From: Acetispira formosa (nom. nud.) | GTDB taxonomy: Bacteria > Desulfobacterota > Desulfarculia > Adiutricales > Adiutricaceae | NCBI GenBank assembly: GCA_023525915.1 | Contig: CP026657.1 | Span: 1,364,001-1,428,000, forward strand | Reading direction: 5' to 3' | DNA: 64,000 nt | In this document: one piece after another, positions 37,060 to 46,320 of the stretch | How positions within the stretch are numbered: position 1 is the first letter of the stretch | Layout of the letters: each line of letters starts with the position of its first letter | Notes under the pieces: generated by a model | The model's database searches: none | Told to the model about the DNA's origin: nothing | What the model saw: only the letters and a program-made list of their open reading frames with translations | Program-made: the position numbers and the translations under genes

Positions 37060-37605
37060 TTAATCATTTTTAGTGTAGTAAATCGTGGCGATGCCCGTGA
37101 TGTCAGTCATATCGTTAAGGGTGTGCACTCTGACCTCATTTGAATCCCTGTCAAAATACACGGTGGAATATAGCCCGCTTTGGATATTCGCTGTTATGTG
37201 AGGAAGATGATAACTGTTGCCGTTTCGACCGCTGTTAATAAAGGTTTGAAGGCCAAGGCATTTCCTGATATTGGACGTGCCTGCGGGAAAAACATACTCA
37301 CTCTGACCATCAAACTCCAGATATACTGATGTAACATAAACCTTTCTGGCTACACCATCGGGCTCGGTGCGGTCATAAGCGCCGGTAAACTGCTCATCAG
37401 AGGTAAAGTCCAGCATACCGCTCGGTCCGGGATCACCTTTGTCACCCTTCGGCCCCTCTGGTCCGGCAGGGCCGGGAATACCGCCTTCAGGACATTCACA
37501 GCCACTGCCTTCACCGATAGTGGTTTCGGCCTCGCAATCGCAGTAGTGATGTTTGTGGCCATTGTTGATCTGAAGCTGGGCACCGGGTTTAACGATAATG
37601 TTCAT
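37060..37605 (-). CDS. collagen-like repeat protein
   Basis: 181 aa. Residues about 1-38 hold a His/Cys-rich segment (GHKHHYCDCEAETT and CECPEGG). Seven Gly-x-y triplets follow (GIPGPAGPEGPKGDKGDPGP), then a C-terminal beta-rich domain (residues about 65-181). There is no signal peptide. Collagen-like triplets with a globular end are typical of trimeric fibres, including phage and injection-system tail fibres and surface filaments. Whether this protein joins the eCIS 12 kb away is unknown. It stands alone between terminators. Confidence 0.75.
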   Translation of the reverse strand: MNIIVKPGAQLQINNGHKHHYCDCEAETTIGEGSGCECPEGGIPGPAGPEGPKGDKGDPGPSGMLDFTSDEQFTGAYDRTEPDGVARKVYVTSVYLEFDGQSEYVFPAGTSNIRKCLGLQTFINSGRNGNSYHLPHITANIQSGLYSTVYFDRDSNEVRVHTLNDMTDITGIATIYYTKND

Positions 37606-37710
37606 TTCTTGTCTCTCCTGTTAGTTGATGACGGCCAACCACCGGCCGCATCACCAATATACTAAAACCCATTGTCAAAAGGCCCCCGGACATAGGTCCG
37701 GTGTAGAAAT

Positions 37711-37738
37711 AACAAAAGCCCGGCATGGGGCTTTTGTT
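37711..37738 (-). terminator. bidirectional terminator hairpin
   Basis: AACAAAAGCCC and GGGCTTTTGTT pair across a short loop. It lies about 86 bases past the metallophosphoesterase stop on the minus strand. A second small stem (CCGGAC/GTCCGG, near 37686-37701) lies beside it. Confidence 0.7.
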
Positions 37739-37823
37739 AATACCTGTTACATCCAGGATTGTCGGTCCGAATATTTGGTCAATGATATGTCAGAATATTC
37801 AGCCTCATATTCAAGTTATCGAC

Positions 37824-39065
37824 TCATCCAGCTTTTAAAGTTATGAGATCAACCGATGGCCAGGCCCAGAGGCGATATGGAATACCCACGGCCGCCACGC
37901 CTTTACTGACATTTATCCAGGCCTCACGCTCGTTATACAGCCCGCTCGAATATTTGTAGAAAACGGCCGCCAAGTTGGCCTGGTCATAATAAGGCACCTG
38001 ATATTGGCCGCCGTGAGTGTGGCCAGCCAGATAAAGCTGAACCCCCTGCTCTAAAGCCTGACTCAGCCCTTCAGGCCGATGGTTAAGCAAAAGCACGAAA
38101 TCGTCCGGCCGGGCCGAAGGGCCGCTTACCACCTGAAAATTCAGAGCCATATCGTTGTCCTCAGGCTTGGCGGACACACCATTGCCCATCCAGTTGTGAT
38201 GGACGCCCTGATCATCCAGGCCGATGATGGTTATGGGCGCTCCCGGCAGATTCACGCGCTTGTCCATCAGCATATTCATGCCGTGCCCGTCCAGAAGCTC
38301 GGCTATCTCAAGCGGCCCGGCGTAGTGATCATGATTGCCCAAAACTCCCCAGACTCCGTGCGGCACGTCTGATAATATTTTGAGCGGCTCATAATAGAGC
38401 CGGGCGTAATGCGGTTTGCGGTCCACCAGGTCGCCGGTCAGGGCCACCAGATGGGGTTTCTCAGTGGCCACCACTTCCAGCGATTGGGCCAACTCGCGCT
38501 GATTGGCCCAGAGGCCCAGATGGATATCGGTGACGTGGCCGATTTTAAAGCCGTCGAGCGCCGGAGGCAGGTTCTTGATGGTAATGGTGTGCCGGACCAG
38601 CTTAGGGGGCAGCCCCTGACGGGCCACCCCATAGCCGGAAATCCCGATGACGGCCAGCGAACCGACCGCGCCGGCTGTTTTTAAAAAATCGCGCCGGTTT
38701 TCATTGAATTTGAAATTATCGGCCTTTTTGGGGCGCAGACGCCTGATTGCGCCGATAACGATCCAGAAAAACAAACCCAGCGGCAAAATGCCAAAAAGAT
38801 AAGTCAACTGCCAGGCGGTGGCCGGACGGGCCACCCATGACCAGACCGTATCTGTTAATTTTTCACTGCGATAGAGAGCGAAGACGGAAAAAAACCAGGC
38901 CAGGTTGAACATGATGAAAACAAAATGAACCAGCATTTTGGCCCTTTTTGACTTTACCAGCCTGAGCCACATTCGCCAGCCGATGATCTGGCCCAGAAGA
39001 CACATTACGGCAAAGGCCGGGGCGATATAATCCTGGATAATCTGATTAAAATCCTGGGACAGCAT
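37824..39065 (-). CDS. membrane metallophosphoesterase (YkuE/YaeI-like)
   Basis: 413 aa from the ATG at 39065 (GGAG 5 bases upstream). Four membrane segments occupy residues about 8-110. A twin-arginine-like motif plus hydrophobic run follows (RRDFLKTAGAVGSLAVIGIS), then the calcineurin-like domain with DIHLG, GDLVDRK, GNHDHY and GHTHGGQ. The phosphatase domain should face outward. Relatives cleave UDP-diacylglucosamine or other phosphoesters; the substrate here is not known. Confidence 0.88.
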   Translation of the reverse strand: MLSQDFNQIIQDYIAPAFAVMCLLGQIIGWRMWLRLVKSKRAKMLVHFVFIMFNLAWFFSVFALYRSEKLTDTVWSWVARPATAWQLTYLFGILPLGLFFWIVIGAIRRLRPKKADNFKFNENRRDFLKTAGAVGSLAVIGISGYGVARQGLPPKLVRHTITIKNLPPALDGFKIGHVTDIHLGLWANQRELAQSLEVVATEKPHLVALTGDLVDRKPHYARLYYEPLKILSDVPHGVWGVLGNHDHYAGPLEIAELLDGHGMNMLMDKRVNLPGAPITIIGLDDQGVHHNWMGNGVSAKPEDNDMALNFQVVSGPSARPDDFVLLLNHRPEGLSQALEQGVQLYLAGHTHGGQYQVPYYDQANLAAVFYKYSSGLYNEREAWINVSKGVAAVGIPYRLWAWPSVDLITLKAG

Positions 39066-39281
39066 GGCGGCTCCATATAAAGAACGGAACGAGCAGTTCC
39101 GGTTCATAAAAATTTAAACCGGGAAAAGCCCGGTCTGTTTTACTGGCGTCTGCCCACAAATAATACCACTTCAGAAAAATCCCCCGAACAGCCACCTCCA
39201 CCATTGTAATCAACAAACACTTTTTTTTCAACCGGGCGGGGCCCGGACCCCATGTCTGGGTAAGGGTTTCCCCGGGCGTTG

Positions 39282-39362
39282 GTTTTGACGGCCATCATCG
39301 TATTAAGAGCGGTGCCCTCTTGGCTACATGCGTTGCGTCAGTCGTAGACTGCTATTTTTTCT
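39282..39362. repeat. short repeat family 2, copy B
   Basis: Matches 9169-9252 from GTTTTGACGGCC through CATCATCGTATTAAGA to TATTTTTTCT. It lies 33 bases before a paired-hairpin element. Confidence 0.7.
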
Positions 39363-39394
39363 CCGTCTCCCTTAAAGTTGCGTCAAAGCGTTTG

Positions 39395-39622
39395 GACCGC
39401 CGGAAGCCAGGACTTGTTTTTGGCCCGACTCCGTTCCGGGGGTCTTAGTCACGGAGACGGGCCAAAAACAAGTCCTGGCTTCCGGCTCCCACTCGGCGTA
39501 GCCCTCAGTTACGGCTGATCAGGCAGCAGGCGGAAGAAAAGTTTTAGCCCGGCTCCGTGACTAAATCCCACGGAATGGAGCCGGGCTAAAACTTTTCTTC
39601 CGCCTGCGGTCAACCGCTATTC
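39395..39622. repeat. paired-hairpin intergenic element, copy 3
   Basis: Hairpin A is 39398-39483 (34-bp arms, loop 39432-39449) and hairpin B 39524-39605 (about 32-bp arms, loop 39556-39573). Stem sequences differ from copies 1 and 2, yet both arms match each other. The loops are 18 bases, with some substitutions in loop B, so this copy is more worn. It ends 10 bases from the 3' end of the carboxylase gene. Confidence 0.9.
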
Positions 39623-39631
39623 CGCCAGGTA

Positions 39632-42600
39632 TCAGCTATGAACCTCCGCGCCGCAATAGGGGCAGAAGGAGAGTTCGTCAATGGGCAGCGCCTTGCGGCA
39701 GGCGTTGCAGAAGTGCGGCAGGGGGCCAAGCTCCACGATGAGTTCACCGGCCCGCACCGGCACCATCTGTTTGGTGTTTTTAAAATCGGCTTTCTTCAGG
39801 ACGCGTTTGACCAGGCCGTCGACCATGGCATTGACTGCTTTCTCCTGCTTCATGATCGAGATGTTGAAAAGTTCCTGACCAGCCGTGACCACATCGCCCG
39901 GCTGGACGTAAATCACCCACAGGTCGCCGTTGGAGGGCGCGGCCACATGGAAGGGGTTGTCCGCCTGGGCCATAGCCGGGCCTTTGCCGGAGGCGGCCGC
40001 GGTGGCCTGGGTGACGGTTACATCCGAGCGCATGATTTCCGAATCCAGCACATAGCGGACTGAGGATATACCGTGTTCATCCGGCTTTTGGATATCGCGC
40101 ACCACCATCTGATGCGGTTTTCCCGAAGTGTCGGTGAAATTCATCTGGCGGCCTATCTCCAGCCCCTCAAACCAGACGTCCAGCGGCAGGTTGTTGGGAT
40201 TGCCATAGTTCTGGCGGAAACGGATAGTTTTGATAGCGTCAGCCGGCTGGTTGAGATACATCACCAGCTCTTCTTCAGTGGGCTGGCGGCCGATGGTTTC
40301 GCGCAAGGTGACGGTTTCATGGAGAAGATCCATTTCCGGCAGATATTCCAGGGGCGAATCTTCGGTGCGCTGGGCCAGGGCGGCCTGCCACTTCTCTTCG
40401 CCAAAGGCGCTTTGATAAACCCAATCCGGCGGAAAGCCAAGGGGCAGACGGCCAAAGCGCCCCACCAGGAGGTCGCGGAAAGCGTCGTTGCAATCGCGGT
40501 AGATGATCAGGCGTTCCTCTTTCAGATGCTCGTCCAGCTCATTTTCCGGGGTGGAAGCCACGGTTTCCAGTACGGTGAGGAGGCGGCGCACCTCATCAAG
40601 ACCGCCGCGATTATAAGCAGCCGACACCCCTAGAAAAGCGGTGTTCCAGGTAATCTGCGAACCCGGAGTCACGTCATGATATCTGACGATGCGGCGGGCC
40701 CCGGCCAGAAAGCGGAGCATAAAAGGCAAGAGCTTAATGTAGCCCTGCTTCATGGCCCCTTCCTGAGAGGAGGAAGTGGCGCCGCCGGGCATGCCGTGAT
40801 TGATGACGTCGTGATCAATACCTTGGAAATAAGGGGAGACGTAACGGTCATAATAGGGCATGATCTGCTTGAGGACGAAATTGGCCTGGCGGGTCTGTTC
40901 GCGGTCCAGGGCCACGGGGAGGCCAAGCTCTTCCTCGATATAGGCGCTGGTGGCCAGAATGTCGCCCTGGCCATAGCTGCGGACTGAAGCGCCCAAAGCG
41001 GTATCCACAATCTGGGCCCCGGCTTTGGCGGCCGCGCCCACGCTGGGGACGAACAAGCCGTCGGTATAGTGGCGGTGATAATGGAGCACCAGTTCCGGCC
41101 ACCGTTTCCTGAGAGCCGTGACCAGCGCGGAGATGAAGCGCGGCGGGCAGACCCCGGCCATGTCTTTCAGGCCCAGAGCGACCTCCCGCGTCACCTGGCT
41201 TATTTTGAGGCCCGAAGCCTCGGCCGCCATTTTAAAAATAGCCTCGGCCGCCTCCACATAATGCTCGACCGTGAAGCCGTGGCCCCAGCTCAAAGACAGG
41301 GCCGGCTCAAAGAGCACTTCGCGATTGCTCATCACCACTTGGGCGAAGGGTTTCATATTATCGGCGTGGTTCAAAAAATCAAAGCAGCGCACCACCTGGA
41401 AGTGGCGGCAGATCATTTCGCCGGTCAGTTCCATCAGCCCGGAGGGCTGGGGTTTGTAGCCCAGAACATTGGTGGAGCGGATGAGAATCTGCTTCATGGT
41501 CTTGGGAGCGAAGACGTTCCACTTGGCCGCCTCGGTGAAGGGATAGGTCATGTTGGCCAGCATGGCCACATGGAAGTGGGCCCCGCCGCCGGTTTCCAGC
41601 GAGAAAAAATCACAGTTGTCCAGATAGGGGCCGACCAGTTGATCTTCCGCCAGACGGAAGCGGTTGCCGCTGTTTGACTGGGTCACGTCGCGGCAAGTGG
41701 TGTCGCAGAAATGGATTTTGCCGGAATCGCGTACATAATCCAGCAAAGCCCGGCGGTCCCCGGCCGGATATGGTGAGACGGTGGTTAGTTTCTCGGTGGG
41801 AATCTGCGGCAGCACCGGCTCGAAATGCGGCATTCGCGGGGTGTCGTAGGAACGGTATTTCCCGAGTTGCACAAAGGGGTTGTAGCCGAGAGCGGTGATC
41901 TCGGCAGCCAGTTTGGAGAGGCGCACCGCCTCGGAGGCCACATCGCTGTATTCCAAAAGCTGGGGATTGTGGTCGATGAAACGGGTGGTGAAAATTCCCG
42001 ATTTGAAATCTTCCGTCTTCAGGAGCGAGCGATAGAAAGGCATGGTGGTTTTGAGGCCGCCGACAATATACTCGCTGAGGGCACGCTCCATTATGCCCAC
42101 CACCTTGGGCCAGTCCTGGCCGTAGGTGATCAACAGAGCGCCCGCTGAATCGTAATTTGAGGGGAAATCGTAACCGGCCGTCAGGTTCGAATCCAGGCGC
42201 ACGCCGGGGCCGCCGGTGGAGACGTAGCGGGTTATCAGACCGGAGTTGGGGGTGAAGCCGTGCTGGGGATCTTCGCAGTTGATGCGAAGCTGCATGGCCA
42301 CCTGGCGGGGCTGAGTATTGTTCTCGTTAAAGCGCAAAGGCGCGCCGAACGCAATGGCAATCTGCTCCTCCACCAGGTCCACGCCGTAACGGGCTTCGGT
42401 GATGCCATGCTCCACCTGAAGTCGTGTGTTGACCTCAATCATGTAGGGGGTCAGATCAGGCGTGACCAGAAATTCCACGGTGCAGAGCGAATAATAGCCG
42501 ACCTTTTCCACCAGCTGACGGGCGTAGCCCTTCAATCTGGCCCGCAGTTCTTCAGTAAAAGCGGGCCAGGGCGAAGGGGTGATTTCGGCCAGCTTCTGGT

Positions 42601-43330
42601 TGTTGCGCTGAATGGTGCAGTCGCGTTCATCAAAGGTGAAGATATTGCCGTATTTATCGGCAATAACCTGAATCTCGATGTGGCGCACCTCAGGCAGAAA
42701 TTTTTCCACATAAACCCTGGGATTGCCAAAGGAGGCCTGGGCCATGGTGGAGGCTTTCAGAAAAGCGTCTTCCAATTGGAACTCGTTGTGCACCTCAATG
42801 ATGCCCTTGCCGCCGCCGCCGCCCTCAGCCTTGAGCATGATGGGGAAGCCGATTTCCTCAGCCACCCGCCGCGCCTCCGGGATGTCCACCGCACCTTCGG
42901 AGCCGGGCACAACCGGAATGTTCAATTGCTTGGCCAGGCGGCGCACCTGCACCTTGTTGCCCAACAGGTTCATGGCCTCGGCCGTGGAGCCGATGAAAAC
43001 AATGCCCGCCTTTTCACACAGCCGGGGGAAAGCGTCATCTTCTGAAGCGAAACCCCAGCCGGGATGGATGCCCAGCACTCCCCGCTGTTTGGCCAGGGAA
43101 ATAATGCGCTCCAGATCGAGATAGGCGCGCGGATCTTCGCCCAGAAGCATAAGTTCCTGTGCGGCCGCCGCGGCCGGAGCGGCTTTGTCGATATCGGTGG
43201 CGGTCATGATGGCGATGGCGTCGAAGCGCTCCTTGATGGAGCGGCAGATTCGTCTGCCACTGATACCCCGGTTGGCCACAAGGAGAGGTTGCCGTTTAAG
43301 CTGCTTCAATACGTCGTCAAATGTTTTCAT
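39632..43330 (-). CDS. pyruvate-carboxylase-like biotin enzyme with C-terminal zinc ribbon
   Basis: 1232 aa. Residues about 15-480 are a biotin carboxylase (LKAEGGGGGKGIIEV, FDERDCTIQRNNQKL, MIEVNTRLQVEH). A divergent carboxyltransferase barrel follows (FCDTTCRDVTQSNSGNRFR, ALGLKDMAGVCPP, LHYHRHYTDG), then the conserved carboxylase domain. The biotinyl domain has K1161 in ISIMKQEKA. Residues C1208, C1211, C1223 and C1226 form a zinc ribbon (FCNACRKAL, SFCPYCG) not found in typical pyruvate carboxylases. The probable reaction is pyruvate to oxaloacetate; the unusual carboxyltransferase motifs leave another 2-oxoacid possible. A biotin ligase gene lies just upstream. Confidence 0.85.
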   Translation of the reverse strand: MKTFDDVLKQLKRQPLLVANRGISGRRICRSIKERFDAIAIMTATDIDKAAPAAAAAQELMLLGEDPRAYLDLERIISLAKQRGVLGIHPGWGFASEDDAFPRLCEKAGIVFIGSTAEAMNLLGNKVQVRRLAKQLNIPVVPGSEGAVDIPEARRVAEEIGFPIMLKAEGGGGGKGIIEVHNEFQLEDAFLKASTMAQASFGNPRVYVEKFLPEVRHIEIQVIADKYGNIFTFDERDCTIQRNNQKLAEITPSPWPAFTEELRARLKGYARQLVEKVGYYSLCTVEFLVTPDLTPYMIEVNTRLQVEHGITEARYGVDLVEEQIAIAFGAPLRFNENNTQPRQVAMQLRINCEDPQHGFTPNSGLITRYVSTGGPGVRLDSNLTAGYDFPSNYDSAGALLITYGQDWPKVVGIMERALSEYIVGGLKTTMPFYRSLLKTEDFKSGIFTTRFIDHNPQLLEYSDVASEAVRLSKLAAEITALGYNPFVQLGKYRSYDTPRMPHFEPVLPQIPTEKLTTVSPYPAGDRRALLDYVRDSGKIHFCDTTCRDVTQSNSGNRFRLAEDQLVGPYLDNCDFFSLETGGGAHFHVAMLANMTYPFTEAAKWNVFAPKTMKQILIRSTNVLGYKPQPSGLMELTGEMICRHFQVVRCFDFLNHADNMKPFAQVVMSNREVLFEPALSLSWGHGFTVEHYVEAAEAIFKMAAEASGLKISQVTREVALGLKDMAGVCPPRFISALVTALRKRWPELVLHYHRHYTDGLFVPSVGAAAKAGAQIVDTALGASVRSYGQGDILATSAYIEEELGLPVALDREQTRQANFVLKQIMPYYDRYVSPYFQGIDHDVINHGMPGGATSSSQEGAMKQGYIKLLPFMLRFLAGARRIVRYHDVTPGSQITWNTAFLGVSAAYNRGGLDEVRRLLTVLETVASTPENELDEHLKEERLIIYRDCNDAFRDLLVGRFGRLPLGFPPDWVYQSAFGEEKWQAALAQRTEDSPLEYLPEMDLLHETVTLRETIGRQPTEEELVMYLNQPADAIKTIRFRQNYGNPNNLPLDVWFEGLEIGRQMNFTDTSGKPHQMVVRDIQKPDEHGISSVRYVLDSEIMRSDVTVTQATAAASGKGPAMAQADNPFHVAAPSNGDLWVIYVQPGDVVTAGQELFNISIMKQEKAVNAMVDGLVKRVLKKADFKNTKQMVPVRAGELIVELGPLPHFCNACRKALPIDELSFCPYCGAEVHS

Positions 43331-43565
43331 GATAGACCCTTTAGGAGTTAGTACAGCCCCGGCGCCCGGCCTTAGTCAAAAACGGCACAAGGCAACCTGT
43401 TCGGCCGGAAGGCGGCCGACGGGATTTGGGCAGGCTGTGCCAAAATATGTTGTGCTGGTGGTTTTCGGAAGCGAACGCGCCCCGCCCCTTCCATCGGGCC
43501 GCGCTGCCGTTATAGTCATACAGAACGTTCAGAAAACGGCTCTGTCATTTAAGGGCGGTCTATTT

Positions 43566-44357
43566 TTAGCTGTGAGCTTCATCCAACAACACTGTGCCGG
43601 ACCATAAACTAAACCGGCCCGACAGGTTGTCGAGAAGCAACTGACCATCCGGCCCCAGCCCGCTGATGCGGCCATGAAGCCCGGTTTCAGGCGCGGGAGG
43701 ATCGGAAGCGGGCCGCTCCACCCGGACCTTCCGGCCGCGCCACAAAAGGAATTTCTCGGCCATGGAGGCCACTTCCCGCATGGTCACACCCTCAAATTTT
43801 TCATTATACAACAAAATCACCTGTTTTACCAGAGCGGACCACAGTTTTACCGGCCCTTCAGCATATGGCAGAGCTGAAGGGGGCGGAGCGCCCGGATCGC
43901 GTTCCAGCCGCCAGTCGCCTTCAGGTGGAGCGGTCAGATTGAAGCCCACTCCCGCGATTAAATCCCGGCCGCGCGATTCGATTAAAATGCCGCCGACTTT
44001 GCCGCCTTCAAAGATCAAGTCGTTGGACCACTTCAGCTCAAACTGCCAGCCGAAATCATTCAGAGCCTGAAGCAGGAAAAAAGCCAGGGCCAGGGAAGCG
44101 CCGGGGCCGTCAAAGGGAGGCCCGGCAGGGAGGCGCAGAGCGGCGTAGATATGCCCGGCCGGCGATTGCCACTGGCGGCCCATGCGGCCGCGCCCGGCCG
44201 TCTGGCTTTCCAGGAGCACCGAGCCCCAGACCGGCAGACGGCTTTCAGCCAGAAACTTCCAGGCCACGTCTATTGAGGAGGTGTCCCGGCCGCGGACATA
44301 AAGCGGCACGCTCCCCGGCGCATCAATTATCAGAGTTTGTTTTATGTGATTGTTCAT
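43566..44357 (-). CDS. birA: biotin--[acetyl-CoA-carboxylase] ligase
   Basis: 263 aa, without the N-terminal DNA-binding domain of the E. coli repressor form. Catalytic signatures are SQTAGRGRMGRQWQSPAGHI, LKWSNDLIFEGGKVGGILIE and AGVGFNLT. It should biotinylate K1161 of the neighbouring carboxylase. Its start overlaps the end of the upstream serine hydrolase gene by 35 bases. Confidence 0.93.
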   Translation of the reverse strand: MNNHIKQTLIIDAPGSVPLYVRGRDTSSIDVAWKFLAESRLPVWGSVLLESQTAGRGRMGRQWQSPAGHIYAALRLPAGPPFDGPGASLALAFFLLQALNDFGWQFELKWSNDLIFEGGKVGGILIESRGRDLIAGVGFNLTAPPEGDWRLERDPGAPPPSALPYAEGPVKLWSALVKQVILLYNEKFEGVTMREVASMAEKFLLWRGRKVRVERPASDPPAPETGLHGRISGLGPDGQLLLDNLSGRFSLWSGTVLLDEAHS

Positions 44358-45576
44358 ATTCTTCTTGAGCAGCGGCTATTTTTGAGAGCAGAACCATAGT
44401 TTTGACACTGGCCAGATATTCGTATCTGTCCCGAGCGCCTTTTTTTGATACGGGACTCTCCCAGGCAGAAAGGACAACGGCCACACTGTTGCTCGTCTCA
44501 TCTATGGCGATCAACTGGCCGAAAATGCCGTTGGCAGCGTAATCGCCGTCCGCGGTCACTACTTGCCACTGATAGCCATAGCCCTGCCCGGTCTGATCCG
44601 TCACCGCGTCTTTCAGCCAGTCCGGGCTGACAACCTGTTGGCCCCCGGCTTTTCCGCCCTCCAATATAAAGAGGCCGAAACGGGCGTAGTCACGCAGAGT
44701 CATGCTCAGGCAACAGCCGGCCAGTTCGCGGCCCTGACCATCCACAGCCCAGAAAGCGTCCTTTTCCATGCCAAAGGGTTTCCAGATTTTCTCTGACATA
44801 TATTCAGCCAGATTCTTTCCAGTGGCCCGCATGGCTATTACACCCAAAAGATTTGTTTCGCCGGTTTTGTAAGAAAAATAAGTGCCCGGTTTGGCCTCTC
44901 TGGGCAGACGGGCCAGCTCCAGAAGAGGATCGCGCCCGGAATCACCCGCCCCCAGAGCCAGGCTGGCCGTGTCGGAATTCGGATCGGTATAGTCTTCATT
45001 CCACATAACGCCGGAAGTCATGGTCAGGAGGTGGCGCACGGTCACTCCGTCGTCATAGGCCGAGCCTTTCAGTTCAGGCACATATTTCACCACCGCGTCG
45101 TCGAGACTGGTGAGGCTGCCGTCGGCCAGGGCGGCCCCGATGAGGGTGGAGGTAATGGATTTAGCCACTGAAAAGGAAGTCCAGCGGTCTTCCGGGGTAA
45201 AGCCGTGGGCATACCTTTCCACCAGCACCTGGCCGTTGTTGATGAGTATGACTCCGACGATGTCGCCGGTCTTCATAAATTTTTCGGTGACTTTTTCCAG
45301 GGAATCTTTCAGCCTGGCCAGCTTGGGAGAGGTGGATTCCGGCAATTCGCGCACCTGACCTCCGGCGGCCACGGTATGGACGGGGGTGATTTTTTCAACG
45401 CTTTTAAAGCCCAGGAGCCGCTCTTCCCTATTCCAGGTGAAGACTTTATGTGGCGCGGGGCATTCGGGGCAGGAAACTGCGTCAGCCTGATGTGAGGCGG
45501 TCTCGGCCCGCGCGGCCACCGGCAATAAAAAAAGCGCCACGAACATGGCGCATAGAATCCTCTTCACAATTATCAT
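44323..45576 (-). CDS. secreted serine hydrolase, beta-lactamase family
   Basis: 417 aa from the ATG at 45576 (GGAG 5 bases upstream). An N-terminal signal peptide (IIVKRILCAMFVALFLLPVA, cleavage near ARA-ET) is followed by a small CPECP motif. The class C-like domain has S136-VAK139 and a YGYQW segment. Such proteins act as esterases, D-aminopeptidases or beta-lactamases in the periplasm; the substrate is not evident. Confidence 0.87.
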   Translation of the reverse strand: MIIVKRILCAMFVALFLLPVAARAETASHQADAVSCPECPAPHKVFTWNREERLLGFKSVEKITPVHTVAAGGQVRELPESTSPKLARLKDSLEKVTEKFMKTGDIVGVILINNGQVLVERYAHGFTPEDRWTSFSVAKSITSTLIGAALADGSLTSLDDAVVKYVPELKGSAYDDGVTVRHLLTMTSGVMWNEDYTDPNSDTASLALGAGDSGRDPLLELARLPREAKPGTYFSYKTGETNLLGVIAMRATGKNLAEYMSEKIWKPFGMEKDAFWAVDGQGRELAGCCLSMTLRDYARFGLFILEGGKAGGQQVVSPDWLKDAVTDQTGQGYGYQWQVVTADGDYAANGIFGQLIAIDETSNSVAVVLSAWESPVSKKGARDRYEYLASVKTMVLLSKIAAAQEEYEQSHKTNSDN

Positions 45577-45672
45577 ATCGACTCCTAAAAACCCGGACAG
45601 CACGAGTCGCCTTATCACGGCGACTCGGCTTGATACTTTTCCCGGATTCAGCTAATGAGCCCCCGCCGCCCT

Positions 45673-46320
45673 TCAGGCGGCCAGCTCTTCCGCCAGAACG
45701 TTGATCATAGCCCACAGCCCGTCCAGGGGCATGTGGTAATGTGAATACGAATCGAAGGTGTAGGTGAGTTCGGCCGGAAACTCATCGTCTTCCGAGTGCA
45801 GCACACAGCCGACGGCAATATGCGGCAGCACCAGGCCCCGGCAGGCGAAGCCGGCGCCCTGGTTCTCAGGTTTGAAGCCCAGCGCTTCAGCTCTGGCCAG
45901 AAAGTCTTCCGGGGCGGCCCCGAATTTTTCAGTGACCGGCTCGGTCATCAGGGCGTGGGGTCCGGTGAAGAACATAGCTCCGCCGTTGAGTTCGCGGCTG
46001 GTGACCATTTTGCCCGAAAGGCCCAAATCCTGCGCTTTGGCCAGATAAGTCAAGAGGACCAGCCCCTTCTGGAAGCCGGCGGGTTTGTGGCCGGGCGGCG
46101 TTTCAATAGTGCGCGCCTTCAGGTCGACGATATAATTACCGTTCATAAACGGAACAATAAAGCCCCGGCCATCTTCGAAGCGCACGCCGGAGTTACGGAC
46201 GACAACAGCGGGTTCGACGGCCAGGGCATCCTCCCAAAGAGTGGGAGCGACATCGGCCACGGACCGGAAGAGCTTCACGTCTTCCGGCCGGGCGGGGTTG
46301 TTTGGAAGATTATCAGCCAC
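45673..46320 (-). CDS. DUF3786 family protein
   Basis: 215 aa if translation starts at the GTG at 46320, inside the end of the upstream gene. An open frame to 46416 exists but would overlap that gene's coding region. The core (VRFEDGRGFIVPFMNGNYIV, GLVLLTYLAKAQDLGLSGKM, LPHIAVGCVLHSEDDEFPAE) fits DUF3786, common in anaerobic deltaproteobacteria and clostridia, with unknown function. It is coupled to an A-type Fe-S protein gene. Confidence 0.7.
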   Translation of the reverse strand: MADNLPNNPARPEDVKLFRSVADVAPTLWEDALAVEPAVVVRNSGVRFEDGRGFIVPFMNGNYIVDLKARTIETPPGHKPAGFQKGLVLLTYLAKAQDLGLSGKMVTSRELNGGAMFFTGPHALMTEPVTEKFGAAPEDFLARAEALGFKPENQGAGFACRGLVLPHIAVGCVLHSEDDEFPAELTYTFDSYSHYHMPLDGLWAMINVLAEELAA

